The position numbers and the translations under genes are program-made. This document shows positions 34,132 to 43,368 of a stretch of 54,520 nt of DNA, one piece after another (within the stretch, counting starts at the first letter, position 1; the number at the start of each line of letters is the position of its first letter). A model generated the notes under the pieces. That model saw nothing but the letters and a program-made list of their open reading frames with translations, was not told the origin of the DNA and did not search any database. This DNA is from an uncultured Bacillaceae bacterium (GTDB taxonomy: Bacteria; Bacillota; Bacilli; Bacillales; Caldibacillaceae). The stretch lies in the NCBI GenBank assembly GCA_937934645.1, contig CALGYZ010000053.1:1-54520 (forward strand), read 5' to 3'.

Positions 34132-34981
34132 CAAGACCATCCGGATTTAAAATTTCCAAGATCCGGTTTAAATCGTCTTTTGAGAAAAATTCTATTTCAA
34201 TTTTCCCTTTATTTTTGTTTTGTTTAATATGGACGGTTGTACCGAAACGTTCCCGGAGATAACTTTCCTGCTCAATGATAAAGATATCTCTTTTTTCTTT
34301 CTTTTTTTGTGTTTCACGTGGAACATTTTTGTTTAATTTTTGGACCAGCTGCTCCAATTGGCGGACATTTAAATGTTCTTTAATCACTTTGTCAGCCAGG
34401 GCTTTCATTTTTGACTTATTTTTTAATCCAAGAAGTGCCCGGCCATGGCCCATCGACAGTTTCCCCTCTGTGATGTATTGCTGGATACTGGCGGGCAGGG
34501 AAAGAAGCCGGATATGGTTGGCGATATGCGATCTGCTTTTGCCGATCCTTTTTGCCAGTTGTTCCTGGGTAAGGTTCAGCTCATCCATCAACATTTGATA
34601 AGCCGCCCCTTCTTCAATCGGGGTCAAATCTTCCCGCTGGAGGTTTTCCAATACAGCCATTTCCATCATTTGTTCATCGGATAACTCGCGCACAACAGCA
34701 GGGACCGTTTTCAGTCCGGCTTCCTTTGCCGCACGGTATCTCCGTTCACCGACAACAATTTCATATCCTTTTATACTTTTTCTTACGATTAATGGCTGAA
34801 GAATCCCGTGTTCCAAAATCGACTGTTTTAATTCGTCAATGGATTCCTCGGAAAAAATTTTCCTCGGTTGATACGGGTTTGGCCTTAATTCACGGACCGG
34901 GATTTCCTCGACTGTTTTTTCATCAGAAAGCTCGATGGGATTAATCAACGATTCCAATCCTCTGCCCAACCCTTTAGCCAT
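34127..34981 (-). CDS. spo0J: Chromosome partition protein ParB/Spo0J
   Basis: 284 residues. The ParB/Srx CTPase domain has the box G-E-R-R-Y-R-A-A, the central helix-turn-helix recognises parS (K-R-I-G-K-S-R-S-H-I-A-N-H-I-R-L) and the C-terminus dimerises. CTP-driven sliding loads SMC at the origin. The start at 34981 overlaps the soj stop by eight bases; a longer open frame lies inside soj and is not coding. A parS site sits within the gene. Confidence 0.97.
   Translation of the reverse strand: MAKGLGRGLESLINPIELSDEKTVEEIPVRELRPNPYQPRKIFSEESIDELKQSILEHGILQPLIVRKSIKGYEIVVGERRYRAAKEAGLKTVPAVVRELSDEQMMEMAVLENLQREDLTPIEEGAAYQMLMDELNLTQEQLAKRIGKSRSHIANHIRLLSLPASIQQYITEGKLSMGHGRALLGLKNKSKMKALADKVIKEHLNVRQLEQLVQKLNKNVPRETQKKKEKRDIFIIEQESYLRERFGTTVHIKQNKNKGKIEIEFFSKDDLNRILEILNPDGLE
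34310..34325. other. parS site inside spo0J
   Basis: TGTTTCACGTGGAACA; read on the minus strand it is TGTTCCACGTGAAACA, the classic B. subtilis site within spo0J. Confidence 0.93.
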
Positions 34982-35735
34982 TTCGCACCACTTCCTTCGC
35001 CAATTCAAGATATACTTCCGCCCCGCGAGATCTCGGGTCGTAAATAATAATCGGCTTACCATGACTGGGCGCCTCACTCAAACGGACGTTCCTCGGAATG
35101 ATTGTTTTAAACACCTTATCCTGGAAATATTTTTTGACTTCCTCAATTACCTGGATCCCCAAATTCGTCCGGGCATCAAGCATCGTCAATAAAACACCTT
35201 CGATTCTTAAATCCGTATTTAAATGTTTTTGGACCAGCCGCACAGTATTCAATAGCTGGCTTAATCCTTCCAGTGCGTAATACTCGCATTGTACCGGAAT
35301 AATAACGGAATCCGCCCCGGTTAAAGCATTCAAGGTCAATAATCCGAGTGAAGGAGGACAATCGATGATAATATAATCATATTTTTCTTTTATCTGGTCC
35401 AAAGCTTGTTTTAATCTCATTTCTCTGGAAATCGTCGGTACCAGTTCAATTTCCGCACCCGCTAATTGAATCGTTGCCGGTATGGCATAAAGATTTTCAA
35501 CTTCGGTCGGAACAATAACATTCTCAATATGTTCATCATCGATGAGAAGGTTATAAACACACTTGGAAATATCCGCCTTTTCAATTCCAATACCGCTTGT
35601 TGCATTTCCCTGGGGATCAATATCAACAAGCAAAACTTTTTTTCCGATATATGCAAGGCAAGCTGATAAATTAACGGAAGTCGTTGTTTTACCCACTCCG
35701 CCCTTCTGGTTTGCTATCGCAATGATTTTTCCCAC
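34974..35735 (-). CDS. soj: Chromosome partition ATPase ParA/Soj
   Basis: 253-residue deviant Walker ATPase: N-Q-K-G-G-V-G-K-T-T-T-S near the N-terminus, then D-I-D-P-Q-G-N-A-T-S and I-I-I-D-C-P-P-S-L-G. In the ATP dimer form it binds DNA; with Spo0J it drives origin segregation and it regulates DnaA. It is first in the soj-spo0J operon and overlaps the next gene by eight bases. Confidence 0.97.
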   Translation of the reverse strand: MGKIIAIANQKGGVGKTTTSVNLSACLAYIGKKVLLVDIDPQGNATSGIGIEKADISKCVYNLLIDDEHIENVIVPTEVENLYAIPATIQLAGAEIELVPTISREMRLKQALDQIKEKYDYIIIDCPPSLGLLTLNALTGADSVIIPVQCEYYALEGLSQLLNTVRLVQKHLNTDLRIEGVLLTMLDARTNLGIQVIEEVKKYFQDKVFKTIIPRNVRLSEAPSHGKPIIIYDPRSRGAEVYLELAKEVVRNG

Positions 35736-35913
35736 AATGACACCTACCTCAAAACTATAAAAGTTTAATTAATTGTTTCCGGTTAAATCTAAAGTGAGGT
35801 TTACCACAAGTTTGATAGTTTTATTGTAACATGAATCATATAAAAAAGATTTCCGTTATTACGAAATATCCGTAATGATCCTGTGAATTTCATTTAAACT
35901 TTTTTCCATAAAA

Positions 35914-35939
35914 AAAGACTGTTTTTTCGCACAGTCTTT
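35914..35939 (-). terminator. Terminator of noc
   Basis: AAAGACTGT pairs with ACAGTCTTT around TTTTTCGC; the minus strand continues TTTTTTTATGG. Confidence 0.9.
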
Positions 35940-35959
35940 ATAACTTATGGTCTATTATA

Positions 35960-36847
35960 CTATGATTTCTTTTTTGGAATACGGATCGTAATTTGATAAA
36001 ATTCTTCCAATTCTTCTTCCGTTGAATCTACGTTTATTCCGCTTTTATGAATCATCTGCAGGGACTGCCTGATGGTATTAACGGCAATCCGCACATCTTT
36101 ACTGAAGGAAATACGTTTAGGTTTTTTCTTCTTTTCCGGTGCCTCCAATAATTTATTAACCCTGTCTTCCGTTTGTTTCACGTTTAATTGTTTGTCGATA
36201 ATTTCCTGTAATACTTTTGCTTGTTTTTCCTCGTCTTTCAGCGGAATTAAAGCACGGGCATGCCGTTCGGTAATTTCCTTTTTCAGCAAAGCCTGTTGAA
36301 CTTCTTTCGGCAGTTTTAATAATCTCAGTTTATTTGCCACTGTTGACTGGCTTTTTCCAAGCCGCTGGGCTAATGCTTCCTGTGTCAATTTGTGAACTTC
36401 AATTAACTGATTGTATGCTAAAGCCTCCTCAATCGGAGTTAATTCCTCCCGCTGCAGGTTCTCTATCAATGCGACCGATGCAGTCTGTTTATCGTCCAAG
36501 TCTTTAATGATTGCAGGGACAGTATCCCAGCCGAGCTTTTTTACGGCACGGTAACGTCGTTCTCCGGCAATAATTTCATACCGGCCGTTTTCCACCTTGC
36601 GCACGACAATCGGCTGGATAATTCCGTGGGTATGAATCGTCTTTGCCAGTTCATCAATTTTTTCCTCATCAAATATGGCCCGCGGCTGATAACGGTTGGG
36701 AATAATTTGATCGACAGGGACTTTCGTAATTTGCTCCTTATCTTCTTCCGCAATTTCCCCGCTGTCGTCCAAATAGTTCTTTTTCGATTCTTGCTTATCC
36801 TTTTCTGTAACTCCGAATAATCGTGAAAACGGATGTCTCATGAACAT
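35960..36847 (-). CDS. noc: Nucleoid occlusion protein Noc
   Basis: 295-residue ParB paralogue. The N-terminus R-H-P-F-S-R-L-F-G-V is the amphipathic membrane-targeting helix of Noc; then a CTPase domain with G-E-R-R-Y-R-A-V and a helix-turn-helix L-G-K-S-Q-S-T-V-A-N-K-L. It binds its own sites, spreads and keeps Z-rings off the nucleoid. By ribosome site (AAAAGG) the ATG at 36847 is best; the ATG at 36841 gives the more usual N-terminus, and both keep the helix. Position between rsmG and soj is standard. Confidence 0.95.
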   Translation of the reverse strand: MFMRHPFSRLFGVTEKDKQESKKNYLDDSGEIAEEDKEQITKVPVDQIIPNRYQPRAIFDEEKIDELAKTIHTHGIIQPIVVRKVENGRYEIIAGERRYRAVKKLGWDTVPAIIKDLDDKQTASVALIENLQREELTPIEEALAYNQLIEVHKLTQEALAQRLGKSQSTVANKLRLLKLPKEVQQALLKKEITERHARALIPLKDEEKQAKVLQEIIDKQLNVKQTEDRVNKLLEAPEKKKKPKRISFSKDVRIAVNTIRQSLQMIHKSGINVDSTEEELEEFYQITIRIPKKKS

Positions 36848-37021
36848 ACACCATCCTTTTAAAAAATCCCTGACAGCAAAATGGCAAAAGACAGCTTGCA
36901 GCGGGATACTTCACAGCAAATATATACTTACCGGCAGATGATCTCATCCCAAGTCACCAGAAATATAACTAATTACATATTTCTCCTGTTTTCTATAAGT
37001 TCCTGCTTTACAAAGACTGGG

Positions 37022-37037
37022 CGCCGGCCGGGCGCTC
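37022..37037. repeat. GC-rich hairpin downstream of rsmG
   Basis: GCGCC-GGCCG-GGCGC lies about 20 bases behind the rsmG stop in AT-rich surroundings. There is no clear T-run, so a terminator role is only possible. Confidence 0.4.
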
Positions 37038-37054
37038 TTATAGAATTAATCATA

Positions 37055-37774
37055 TCATAAAGGATTTTTACTTGGAACACCCGGCTTCCGCGGATATTTT
37101 TTCGGGGTATTTTTTACTTTTTGAATGTGGATAATGGTTCGGTCACTATTTTCAATTGGAAGTTGGAAAGAGAGGATCTCACGGACTTTTCCGCCAAGAA
37201 AGGTTACTGCTCTTTTTCCTTCCTCAAGTTCTTCCCTTCCGCCGGAACCTTTTAAAGCAATAAAGTATCCTCCTTTTTTCACCAGCGGCAGGCAAAATTC
37301 ACTTAACACGGAAATTCTCGCCACCGCCCGGGCAGTCACGATATCGTATTGTGCCCGGTGCTCTTTGTTTCTGCCAAATGTTTCGGCACGGTCATGGTAA
37401 AATGATACGTTTTTCAGCTCCAAAACTTCGGCCAAATGCTCCAAAAACGTAATCCGTTTCTTTAACGAATCTACAATCGTAATCTGTAAGTCCGGATACG
37501 CAATTTTAAGCGGGATGCTCGGAAATCCGGCTCCCGCTCCTACGTCACAAATTTTCAACGGTTCAGCCAGGGAAAAGGGAAACTTCTTCACAATCGTTAA
37601 AGAATCATAAAAATGCTTTAAATATACTTCGTTTTTTTCCGTAATTGCCGTTAAATTCATTTTTTTATTCCATTCAATCAAGGCTTGGTAATACTGCTCA
37701 AACTTTTTTAGTTGGTCTTCATTTATATTGATTTGCAATTTTTTCAGTTCAGATTGGAATTGCTCAATATTCAT
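37055..37774 (-). CDS. rsmG: 16S rRNA m7G527 methyltransferase RsmG (GidB)
   Basis: 239-residue SAM-dependent enzyme; motif I is C-D-V-G-A-G-A-G-F-P-S-I-P-L, preceded by the family block W-N-K-K-M-N-L-T-A-I. It methylates G527 in the 530 loop; loss gives low-level streptomycin resistance. The ATG at 37774 gives the normal N-terminus. It follows mnmG by 54 bases in the mnmE-mnmG-rsmG group. Confidence 0.97.
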   Translation of the reverse strand: MNIEQFQSELKKLQININEDQLKKFEQYYQALIEWNKKMNLTAITEKNEVYLKHFYDSLTIVKKFPFSLAEPLKICDVGAGAGFPSIPLKIAYPDLQITIVDSLKKRITFLEHLAEVLELKNVSFYHDRAETFGRNKEHRAQYDIVTARAVARISVLSEFCLPLVKKGGYFIALKGSGGREELEEGKRAVTFLGGKVREILSFQLPIENSDRTIIHIQKVKNTPKKYPRKPGVPSKNPL

Positions 37775-37828
37775 ATCATCACTCTTTCTTGCCAGTAGTC
37801 GGTCGTTGCAAAAAACGGAAAGTAGCAT

Positions 37829-39724
37829 TCACCGGTCGGAAATCCGGGCAATTTTCCCTTGTTCCAAATAGATTAATAAAATGGAAATATCCGCTGGATT
37901 GACTCCGGGTATTCTGGATGCCTGGGCCAATGTAAGCGGACGTACCTTCTTCAGGTTTTCAATGGCTTCGTTGGCAAGACCGTTAATAGCATCGTAATCA
38001 ATATCCGCCGGAATTTTTTTATCCTCCATTTTCTTTACTTTTTCTACTTGTTGTAATGATTTTTGTATATAACCTTCGTATTTAATTTGGATTTCTACCT
38101 GTTCTTCAACTTCTTTTGACAACGGCACCGGTGACGGAATCAATTCTTTTAAATATTCATATTTCATTTCCGGTCGCTTGAGCAAATCGCTTGCTAAAAT
38201 TCCGTCTTTTAACGGACTGCCCCCGATTCTGGCGATTAAATTTTGGGTTTTTTCATCCGGTTTTAATCTTGTTGAACGCAATCTTTTTATCTCGTTGTTT
38301 ATTTTTTCCCTTTTATCTGCAAATTTCCGGTACCGCTCTTCACTGATGAGTCCGAGTTTATAACCGAGATCCGTCAGGCGTAAATCCGCATTATCATGAC
38401 GGAGCAGCAAACGGTACTCAGCCCGGGATGTTAATAAACGGTACGGTTCAGACGTTCCTTTTGTTACAAGATCATCAATGAGAACACCAATATATGCTTC
38501 CGAACGCTTTAAAATCACCTCTTCATCTTTACCAAGCGCCCGTAGTGCCGCATTGATTCCCGCCATCAGCCCTTGGGCCGCAGCTTCTTCATAACCGCTT
38601 GTACCATTAATCTGTCCTGCTGTATATAGGTTTTTCACAAGTTTTGTCTCTAGGGTCGGCCACAGCTGGGTAGGGTAAATGGCATCATATTCAATCGCAT
38701 ATCCCGTCCGCATCATTTTTGCATTTTCAAGACCCGGGACGGATTTAACGAGATCATGCTGCACTTCTTCCGGCAGACTTGTCGATAAGCCTTGCACATA
38801 AACCTCCTCTGTATTCCGTCCCTCCGGTTCTAAAAATACCTGGTGACGCGGCTTATCATGGAAGCGTACCACTTTGTCTTCAATTGACGGGCAATAACGC
38901 GGGCCCCGTCCTTTAATCATTCCGGAAAACATCGGGCTTCGGTGCAGGTTATCATTGATGATTTGATGCGTTTTTTCGGTAGTATATGTTAACCAGCACG
39001 GTAATTGGTCTTTTACATATTCGGTTGTTTCATAAGAAAAAGCCTGCGGCTCTTCATCCCCCGGCTGAATCTCTGTTTTTGAGTAATCGATCGTATTTCC
39101 GTTTACTCTCGGAGGTGTTCCTGTCTTGTAACGGACTAACTCAAAACCGAGTTCTTCCAAATTCTCCGATAAGGTGATGGAGGGCTGCTGGTTATTCGGC
39201 CCGCTGGAATATTTTATTTCACCGATAATAATTTCTCCTCTTAAAAAAGTTCCGGTTGTAACAATGATTGTTTTCGCCCGGTATATTCCGCCTGTATGGG
39301 TAATGACGCCTTTACATACGCCGTCTTCAACAATGAGGCGTTCAACCAAGCCCTGGATCAGCTGTAAGTTCGGTTGATTTTCCAGCAGTTTTTTCATTTC
39401 CTGCATATATACAACTTTATCCGCCTGGGCGCGTAATGCCCTTACGGCCGGACCTTTTCTCGTATTCAGCATTCTGATTTGGATGGCCGCTTTATCAATC
39501 ACTTTCCCCATTACGCCGCCCAGTGCGTCAATTTCCCGTACGACGATTCCCTTTGCCGGGCCGCCAATTGACGGATTGCAATACATGGCGGCAATATTGT
39601 CAAGATTGATGGTGATGACTGCCGTTTTGGCCCCCATCTTTGCCGCGCTTAATGCCGCTTCGCATCCGGCATGCCCGGCTCCGACTACAATGACATCAAA
39701 GGTTCCCGCTTCATATGTTTGCAT
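37829..39724 (-). CDS. mnmG: tRNA U34 carboxymethylaminomethyl synthesis protein MnmG (GidA)
   Basis: 631-residue FAD enzyme with the dinucleotide fold V-I-V-V-G-A-G-H-A-G-C-E-A-A near the N-terminus and the conserved Y-C-N-P-S-I-G-G-P-A-K-G and G-Q-I-N-G-T-S-G-Y-E-E-A-A-A-Q-G blocks. With MnmE it adds the cmnm5 group to the wobble uridine of certain tRNAs. Its start is 18 bases after the mnmE stop. Confidence 0.98.
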   Translation of the reverse strand: MQTYEAGTFDVIVVGAGHAGCEAALSAAKMGAKTAVITINLDNIAAMYCNPSIGGPAKGIVVREIDALGGVMGKVIDKAAIQIRMLNTRKGPAVRALRAQADKVVYMQEMKKLLENQPNLQLIQGLVERLIVEDGVCKGVITHTGGIYRAKTIIVTTGTFLRGEIIIGEIKYSSGPNNQQPSITLSENLEELGFELVRYKTGTPPRVNGNTIDYSKTEIQPGDEEPQAFSYETTEYVKDQLPCWLTYTTEKTHQIINDNLHRSPMFSGMIKGRGPRYCPSIEDKVVRFHDKPRHQVFLEPEGRNTEEVYVQGLSTSLPEEVQHDLVKSVPGLENAKMMRTGYAIEYDAIYPTQLWPTLETKLVKNLYTAGQINGTSGYEEAAAQGLMAGINAALRALGKDEEVILKRSEAYIGVLIDDLVTKGTSEPYRLLTSRAEYRLLLRHDNADLRLTDLGYKLGLISEERYRKFADKREKINNEIKRLRSTRLKPDEKTQNLIARIGGSPLKDGILASDLLKRPEMKYEYLKELIPSPVPLSKEVEEQVEIQIKYEGYIQKSLQQVEKVKKMEDKKIPADIDYDAINGLANEAIENLKKVRPLTLAQASRIPGVNPADISILLIYLEQGKIARISDR

Positions 39725-39742
39725 ATACCAAACCTCCGCTCT

Positions 39743-41128
39743 TTATTTTCCTAAACAAAACTGGGAGAACAGTGTATCAATTAATTCATCATGAACGGTT
39801 TCTCCGGTAATTTCCCCTAACAACTCCCATGCTTTTGTCATATCAATTTGTACAATATCTACCGGGATTCCGTTTTCTATGCCCTCAAGGCCGTCACAGA
39901 CCGACTGTAACGCACGGTTAAGCAAGCCGATATGCCTTGCATTGGATACGTATGTTAAATCATCGCCCTCGATTTGCCCGGAAATAAACATATCAGCAAT
40001 TGTTTTTTCCAGCTCTTCAATTCCCTGATCTTCTTTCACGGAAACCGGAACGATTTTCCTTCCATCTGCGAGCCGTTCTACTTCGGACATATCTAATTTT
40101 TGTTCTAAATCAATTTTATTGATAACAACAATAACATCCATATTTTTAACCGATGCAAACAATTGCCGGTCTTCGTCCGTCAGTTCTTCATTATTATTTA
40201 ATAATAATAAAATTAAATCCGCTTCTCGTAAAACTTTACGCGAGCGTTCCACTCCGATTTTTTCCACAACGTCTTCTGTTTCCCGGATTCCCGCAGTGTC
40301 AATCAGTTTCAAAGGCACCCCGCGGACATTCACGTACTCTTCCAGTATATCCCTTGTGGTCCCGGGAATATCTGTAACGATTGCCTTATTTTCCTGGACG
40401 AAGCTGTTTAACAAGGAAGATTTCCCGACATTCGGACGGCCGATAATTGCCGTTTTTATACCTTCCCTTAATATTTTTCCTTGTTTTGCCGTTTCTAACA
40501 ATTTCTCAATTTCTTTTTTAACATATTCGGCTTTCTCTTTAAATAATGTATGGGTCATTTCTTCCACGTCATCATACTCGGGATAATCGATGTTCACTTC
40601 CACATGGGCAAGAATTTCCACAAGTTCCTGCCGCAGTTTTTTTACTTTTCTTGAAAGACGTCCTTCCAATTGCCCAAGGGCATTATTCATGGCTTTGTCC
40701 GTTTTCGCCCGGATTAAATCCATCGTCGCCTCAGCCTGCGACAAGTCGATTCTTCCGTTCAGAAACGCCCGTTTTGTAAATTCCCCGGGCTCGGCCAGAC
40801 GGGCACCCATGCTTAAAAGGAGTTCTAAAACCCGATTAACAGACAAAAAACCCCCGTGGCAGTTAATCTCTACTACATCTTCCCTGGTAAAAGTTTTCGG
40901 CGCTCTCATAACCGATACCATAACTTCTTCGATCGTTTTATTTTCCCTCGGATCAATAATGTGCCCGTAATGAATGGTATGGGAACGGACATCTTTTAAC
41001 TTTTTCCCCGACGGGCTTTTGAACACACGGTCAGCAATTTCCAGCGAATCCGGCCCCGACAGCCGCACAATCCCTATTGCACCTTCACCCGGCGGAGTCG
41101 AAATTGCTGCGATAGTATCTATATCCAT
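39743..41128 (-). CDS. mnmE: tRNA modification GTPase MnmE (TrmE)
   Basis: 461 residues: N-terminal folate-binding domain beginning D-T-I-A-A-I-S-T-P-P-G-E-G-A-I-G, helical domain and an inserted G domain with G-R-P-N-V-G-K-S-S-L, D-I-P-G-T-T-R-D and N-K-I-D. The catalytic C-terminus is F-C-L-G-K. The ATG at 41128 follows GAGG. It is the first gene of mnmE-mnmG-rsmG; two perfect DnaA boxes lie just upstream. Confidence 0.98.
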   Translation of the reverse strand: MDIDTIAAISTPPGEGAIGIVRLSGPDSLEIADRVFKSPSGKKLKDVRSHTIHYGHIIDPRENKTIEEVMVSVMRAPKTFTREDVVEINCHGGFLSVNRVLELLLSMGARLAEPGEFTKRAFLNGRIDLSQAEATMDLIRAKTDKAMNNALGQLEGRLSRKVKKLRQELVEILAHVEVNIDYPEYDDVEEMTHTLFKEKAEYVKKEIEKLLETAKQGKILREGIKTAIIGRPNVGKSSLLNSFVQENKAIVTDIPGTTRDILEEYVNVRGVPLKLIDTAGIRETEDVVEKIGVERSRKVLREADLILLLLNNNEELTDEDRQLFASVKNMDVIVVINKIDLEQKLDMSEVERLADGRKIVPVSVKEDQGIEELEKTIADMFISGQIEGDDLTYVSNARHIGLLNRALQSVCDGLEGIENGIPVDIVQIDMTKAWELLGEITGETVHDELIDTLFSQFCLGK

Positions 41129-41154
41129 TACGATCAACCTCACCTGAACAATTT

Positions 41155-41269
41155 TTATCCACAAACTTTATCGTAAACTCTTCACATACTATTTAAACAT
41201 AAGTCGGAAGGAATAGAAAAATCCACTGTGTATCATTCAACTCATGAAATTCATTTTAACTTATCCACA
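41155..41269. other. Two perfect DnaA boxes upstream of mnmE
   Basis: TTATCCACA at 41155-41163 and 41261-41269, same orientation, in the gap between mnmE and jag. They could bind DnaA and connect mnmE expression to replication, or be outlying origin boxes. Confidence 0.6.
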
Positions 41270-41357
41270 TGTTGATAACAATTTTTTTACATAAAAAAAC
41301 CGGGAAAAACCCGTTAATACTGAATAATTGCAATATTCCTGGGTTTCAAATAAAAAA

Positions 41358-41392
41358 ACCTGTAATTTGCATTCTTTACAAATTACAGGTTT
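41358..41392 (-). terminator. Terminator of the rnpA-yidC-jag operon
   Basis: AACCTGTAATTTG pairs with CAAATTACAGGTT, directly behind jag; the minus strand continues TTTTTTTATTTG. A second weaker hairpin with a T-run (CGGG/CCCG, about 41299-41314) follows. Confidence 0.93.
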
Positions 41393-41396
41393 CAAA

Positions 41397-42014
41397 TTAT
41401 TTTGGTGATATAACAATATATCGGTTTGGTTCACTTCCTTCTGAATAGGTCGTAACTTTGTTATGCCCAGCCAAAGCATTATGGATGATTTTCCGTTCAA
41501 AGGAAGGCATCGGCTCCAATGAATATTTTTTCTGTTCCCTTGCAACCCTGTTTGCAATCCGGTTAGCCAACCGGATCAAGCTTTCTTCCCTCTTTTTTCT
41601 GTAATTTTCCGTATCCAGCCGGACAATTCTATGTTTATCCGAATATTTGTTTATAACCAATTGGCTTAATGTTTGCAAAGCATTTAACGTCTGTCCCCGC
41701 TTTCCGATTAACAGGCCTGCCTGGTTGCTTGTTAACGTATAATAGACGTATCTTCCTTCTATGGAAGTGTCAATCTTTATATCGATCCCCATTTCTTTAC
41801 ATACTTTGGTTAAATATTTTTTTGTCTCTTCCACCGGATCGATTTTCACCGTCACCCGGACAATGGCCGGACGGGCACCGAAGATCCCGAGAAATCCCCT
41901 TTTCCCTTCATCAATGATTCTTACATCCACATCTTCTTTCCGCACTTCCAACTCTTGCAAAGCCTGGTTGATAGCGTCGTCAACTGTTGTACCGGTAGCA
42001 GTCAATTCTTTCAC
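41397..42014 (-). CDS. jag: RNA-binding protein Jag/KhpB (SpoIIIJ-associated)
   Basis: 205 residues: Jag-N domain (M-K-E-L-T-A-T-G-T-T-V-D-D-A-I), a KH domain with the loop L-I-G-K-R-G-Q-T-L-N-A-L, and a C-terminal R3H domain (R-K-I-I-H-N-A-L). It binds RNA with KhpA in Gram-positives and affects cell shape and division. The ATG overlaps the yidC stop (ATGA), so translation is coupled. Confidence 0.96.
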   Translation of the reverse strand: MKELTATGTTVDDAINQALQELEVRKEDVDVRIIDEGKRGFLGIFGARPAIVRVTVKIDPVEETKKYLTKVCKEMGIDIKIDTSIEGRYVYYTLTSNQAGLLIGKRGQTLNALQTLSQLVINKYSDKHRIVRLDTENYRKKREESLIRLANRIANRVAREQKKYSLEPMPSFERKIIHNALAGHNKVTTYSEGSEPNRYIVISPK

Positions 42015-42802
42015 TTTTTCTTTCCTCCTGTAAGACTTGCAGCCTGTTCCGTCTCCGCCAATGGAGCAACAGGTATTTTAATAAAATAAGATTGAATGAT
42101 AGTAAAAATGTTTCCCACGATCCAGTACAGCGGCAAGGCAGCCGGCAAAAACAATGAAAATATGACAATCATCAGCGGCATCATCCAAAGCATCATAGCC
42201 GTTTGCGGATTCCCCGGCTGTCCTATCATCAATACTTTTTGCTGGAAATATGTTAAAAGTCCGGCAAGGGCAGGCAAAATATAATAAGGATCCGGACTTG
42301 ACAATTCAAACCATAAAAATGAATTTCCTTTAATTTCCTCCGTCCTCATTATAGCATGATAAAATCCGATGAGAATGGGCATCTGAACCAAAACTGGCAA
42401 ACATCCCGCCATCGGGTTTATATCATATTTTTGTAATAATAACAGTTGTTCCTCCTGCAATTTCTGTTGTGTCACCGCATCCTTGGAGCTGTATTTTTGG
42501 CGGAGTTTCTCAAGTTCCGGCTGAATCATATGCATTGCTTTCGAACTTTTAATTTGCTTTACGGCAAGAGGTAGAATGAGCAAACGGATCAAAACGGTTA
42601 CGATCATGATCGCCATGCCGTAACCCCAGGGATGTCCGAACAGACCGGCGATATTTATAATCAGCCATGACAGAGGATAAACGACAAATTCATTCCATAT
42701 ACCCGGTGATTCACTTGTAACCGGCTCATTCATTTCCGTGCATCCTGAAAGAATCAAGGTAATGAGCGGTAGAAGAACCGCAACGAACCTTTTGCTTTCC
42801 AC
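42011..42802 (-). CDS. yidC: Membrane protein insertase YidC (SpoIIIJ type)
   Basis: 263 residues with a lipoprotein signal ending L-S-G-C (Cys21), five transmembrane segments and the groove Arg in V-L-I-R-L-L-I-L-P-L. It inserts membrane proteins with or without SecYEG; the SpoIIIJ paralogue is also needed for forespore gene activation. Its location between rnpA and jag identifies it as the origin-linked copy. C-terminus is basic (G-G-K-K-K). Confidence 0.97.
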   Translation of the reverse strand: MESKRFVAVLLPLITLILSGCTEMNEPVTSESPGIWNEFVVYPLSWLIINIAGLFGHPWGYGMAIMIVTVLIRLLILPLAVKQIKSSKAMHMIQPELEKLRQKYSSKDAVTQQKLQEEQLLLLQKYDINPMAGCLPVLVQMPILIGFYHAIMRTEEIKGNSFLWFELSSPDPYYILPALAGLLTYFQQKVLMIGQPGNPQTAMMLWMMPLMIVIFSLFLPAALPLYWIVGNIFTIIQSYFIKIPVAPLAETEQAASLTGGKKK

Positions 42803-42890
42803 TTAATCAATTCCTCCTGTACAATCCCCTTTATACTCCGAAGGAAATCGTTTTGTTGTACATTCTAACCCGTTTTAGAGAAATTTAAAA

Positions 42891-43244
42891 TTATACCCGG
42901 TAGTTTTTCGGCAAAGCTTTTGCTATTTTCAGGACATGGACCAAACTTTTTTTTACTTCATGGTAATTCATGTCGGCTGCCGGTTTTCTGGCAATCACAA
43001 TATAGTCATACGAAGGATCCAGGTCATCTCTTAATTCCGTAAAAGCCTGTCTTATGTATCTTTTTACCCGGTTTCTCGTAACTGCTTTACCTATTTTTTT
43101 CCCCACCGATAATCCGAGGCGGAAATGATCGAATTGATCATTTTTATATTTATAAATGACAAATTGCCGGTTAGCACAGGATTGTCTACGTTTAAAAATT
43201 TTTTGAAATTCCTCATTTTTTTTTATCCGGTATTTCTTCTTCAT
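42891..43244 (-). CDS. rnpA: Ribonuclease P protein component
   Basis: 117 residues; the RNA-binding signature is V-T-R-N-R-V-K-R-Y-I-R-Q-A-F, preceded by G-L-S-V-G-K-K-I-G. It assists the RNase P RNA in 5' tRNA processing. It follows rpmH, from which it is separated by a hairpin that may set the ratio of the two products. Confidence 0.96.
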   Translation of the reverse strand: MKKKYRIKKNEEFQKIFKRRQSCANRQFVIYKYKNDQFDHFRLGLSVGKKIGKAVTRNRVKRYIRQAFTELRDDLDPSYDYIVIARKPAADMNYHEVKKSLVHVLKIAKALPKNYRV

Positions 43245-43344
43245 TGTTATTACACCCTTTTAGATCCTCAATAAATTATTTCGCTACATATATGTGATTC
43301 CCTTCTAAACCAATAGAAATTGTAAAATCGGCCATTGATAAAAA

Positions 43345-43368
43345 AGACCACTGATTCATCAGTGGTCT
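43345..43368 (-). terminator. Hairpin between rpmH and rnpA
   Basis: AGACCACTGA pairs exactly with TCAGTGGTCT around TTCA; it overlaps the rpmH stop and the minus strand continues TTTTTTATC. Strong enough to cut most rpmH transcripts before rnpA. Confidence 0.88.

Noticed and set aside
36171..36186. parS-like TGTTTCACGTTTAATT in noc
   Set aside because: Only the left half matches; a true parS needs both arms.
40119..40586. Plus-strand frame of 155 codons inside mnmE
   Set aside because: Antisense shadow with no ribosome site.
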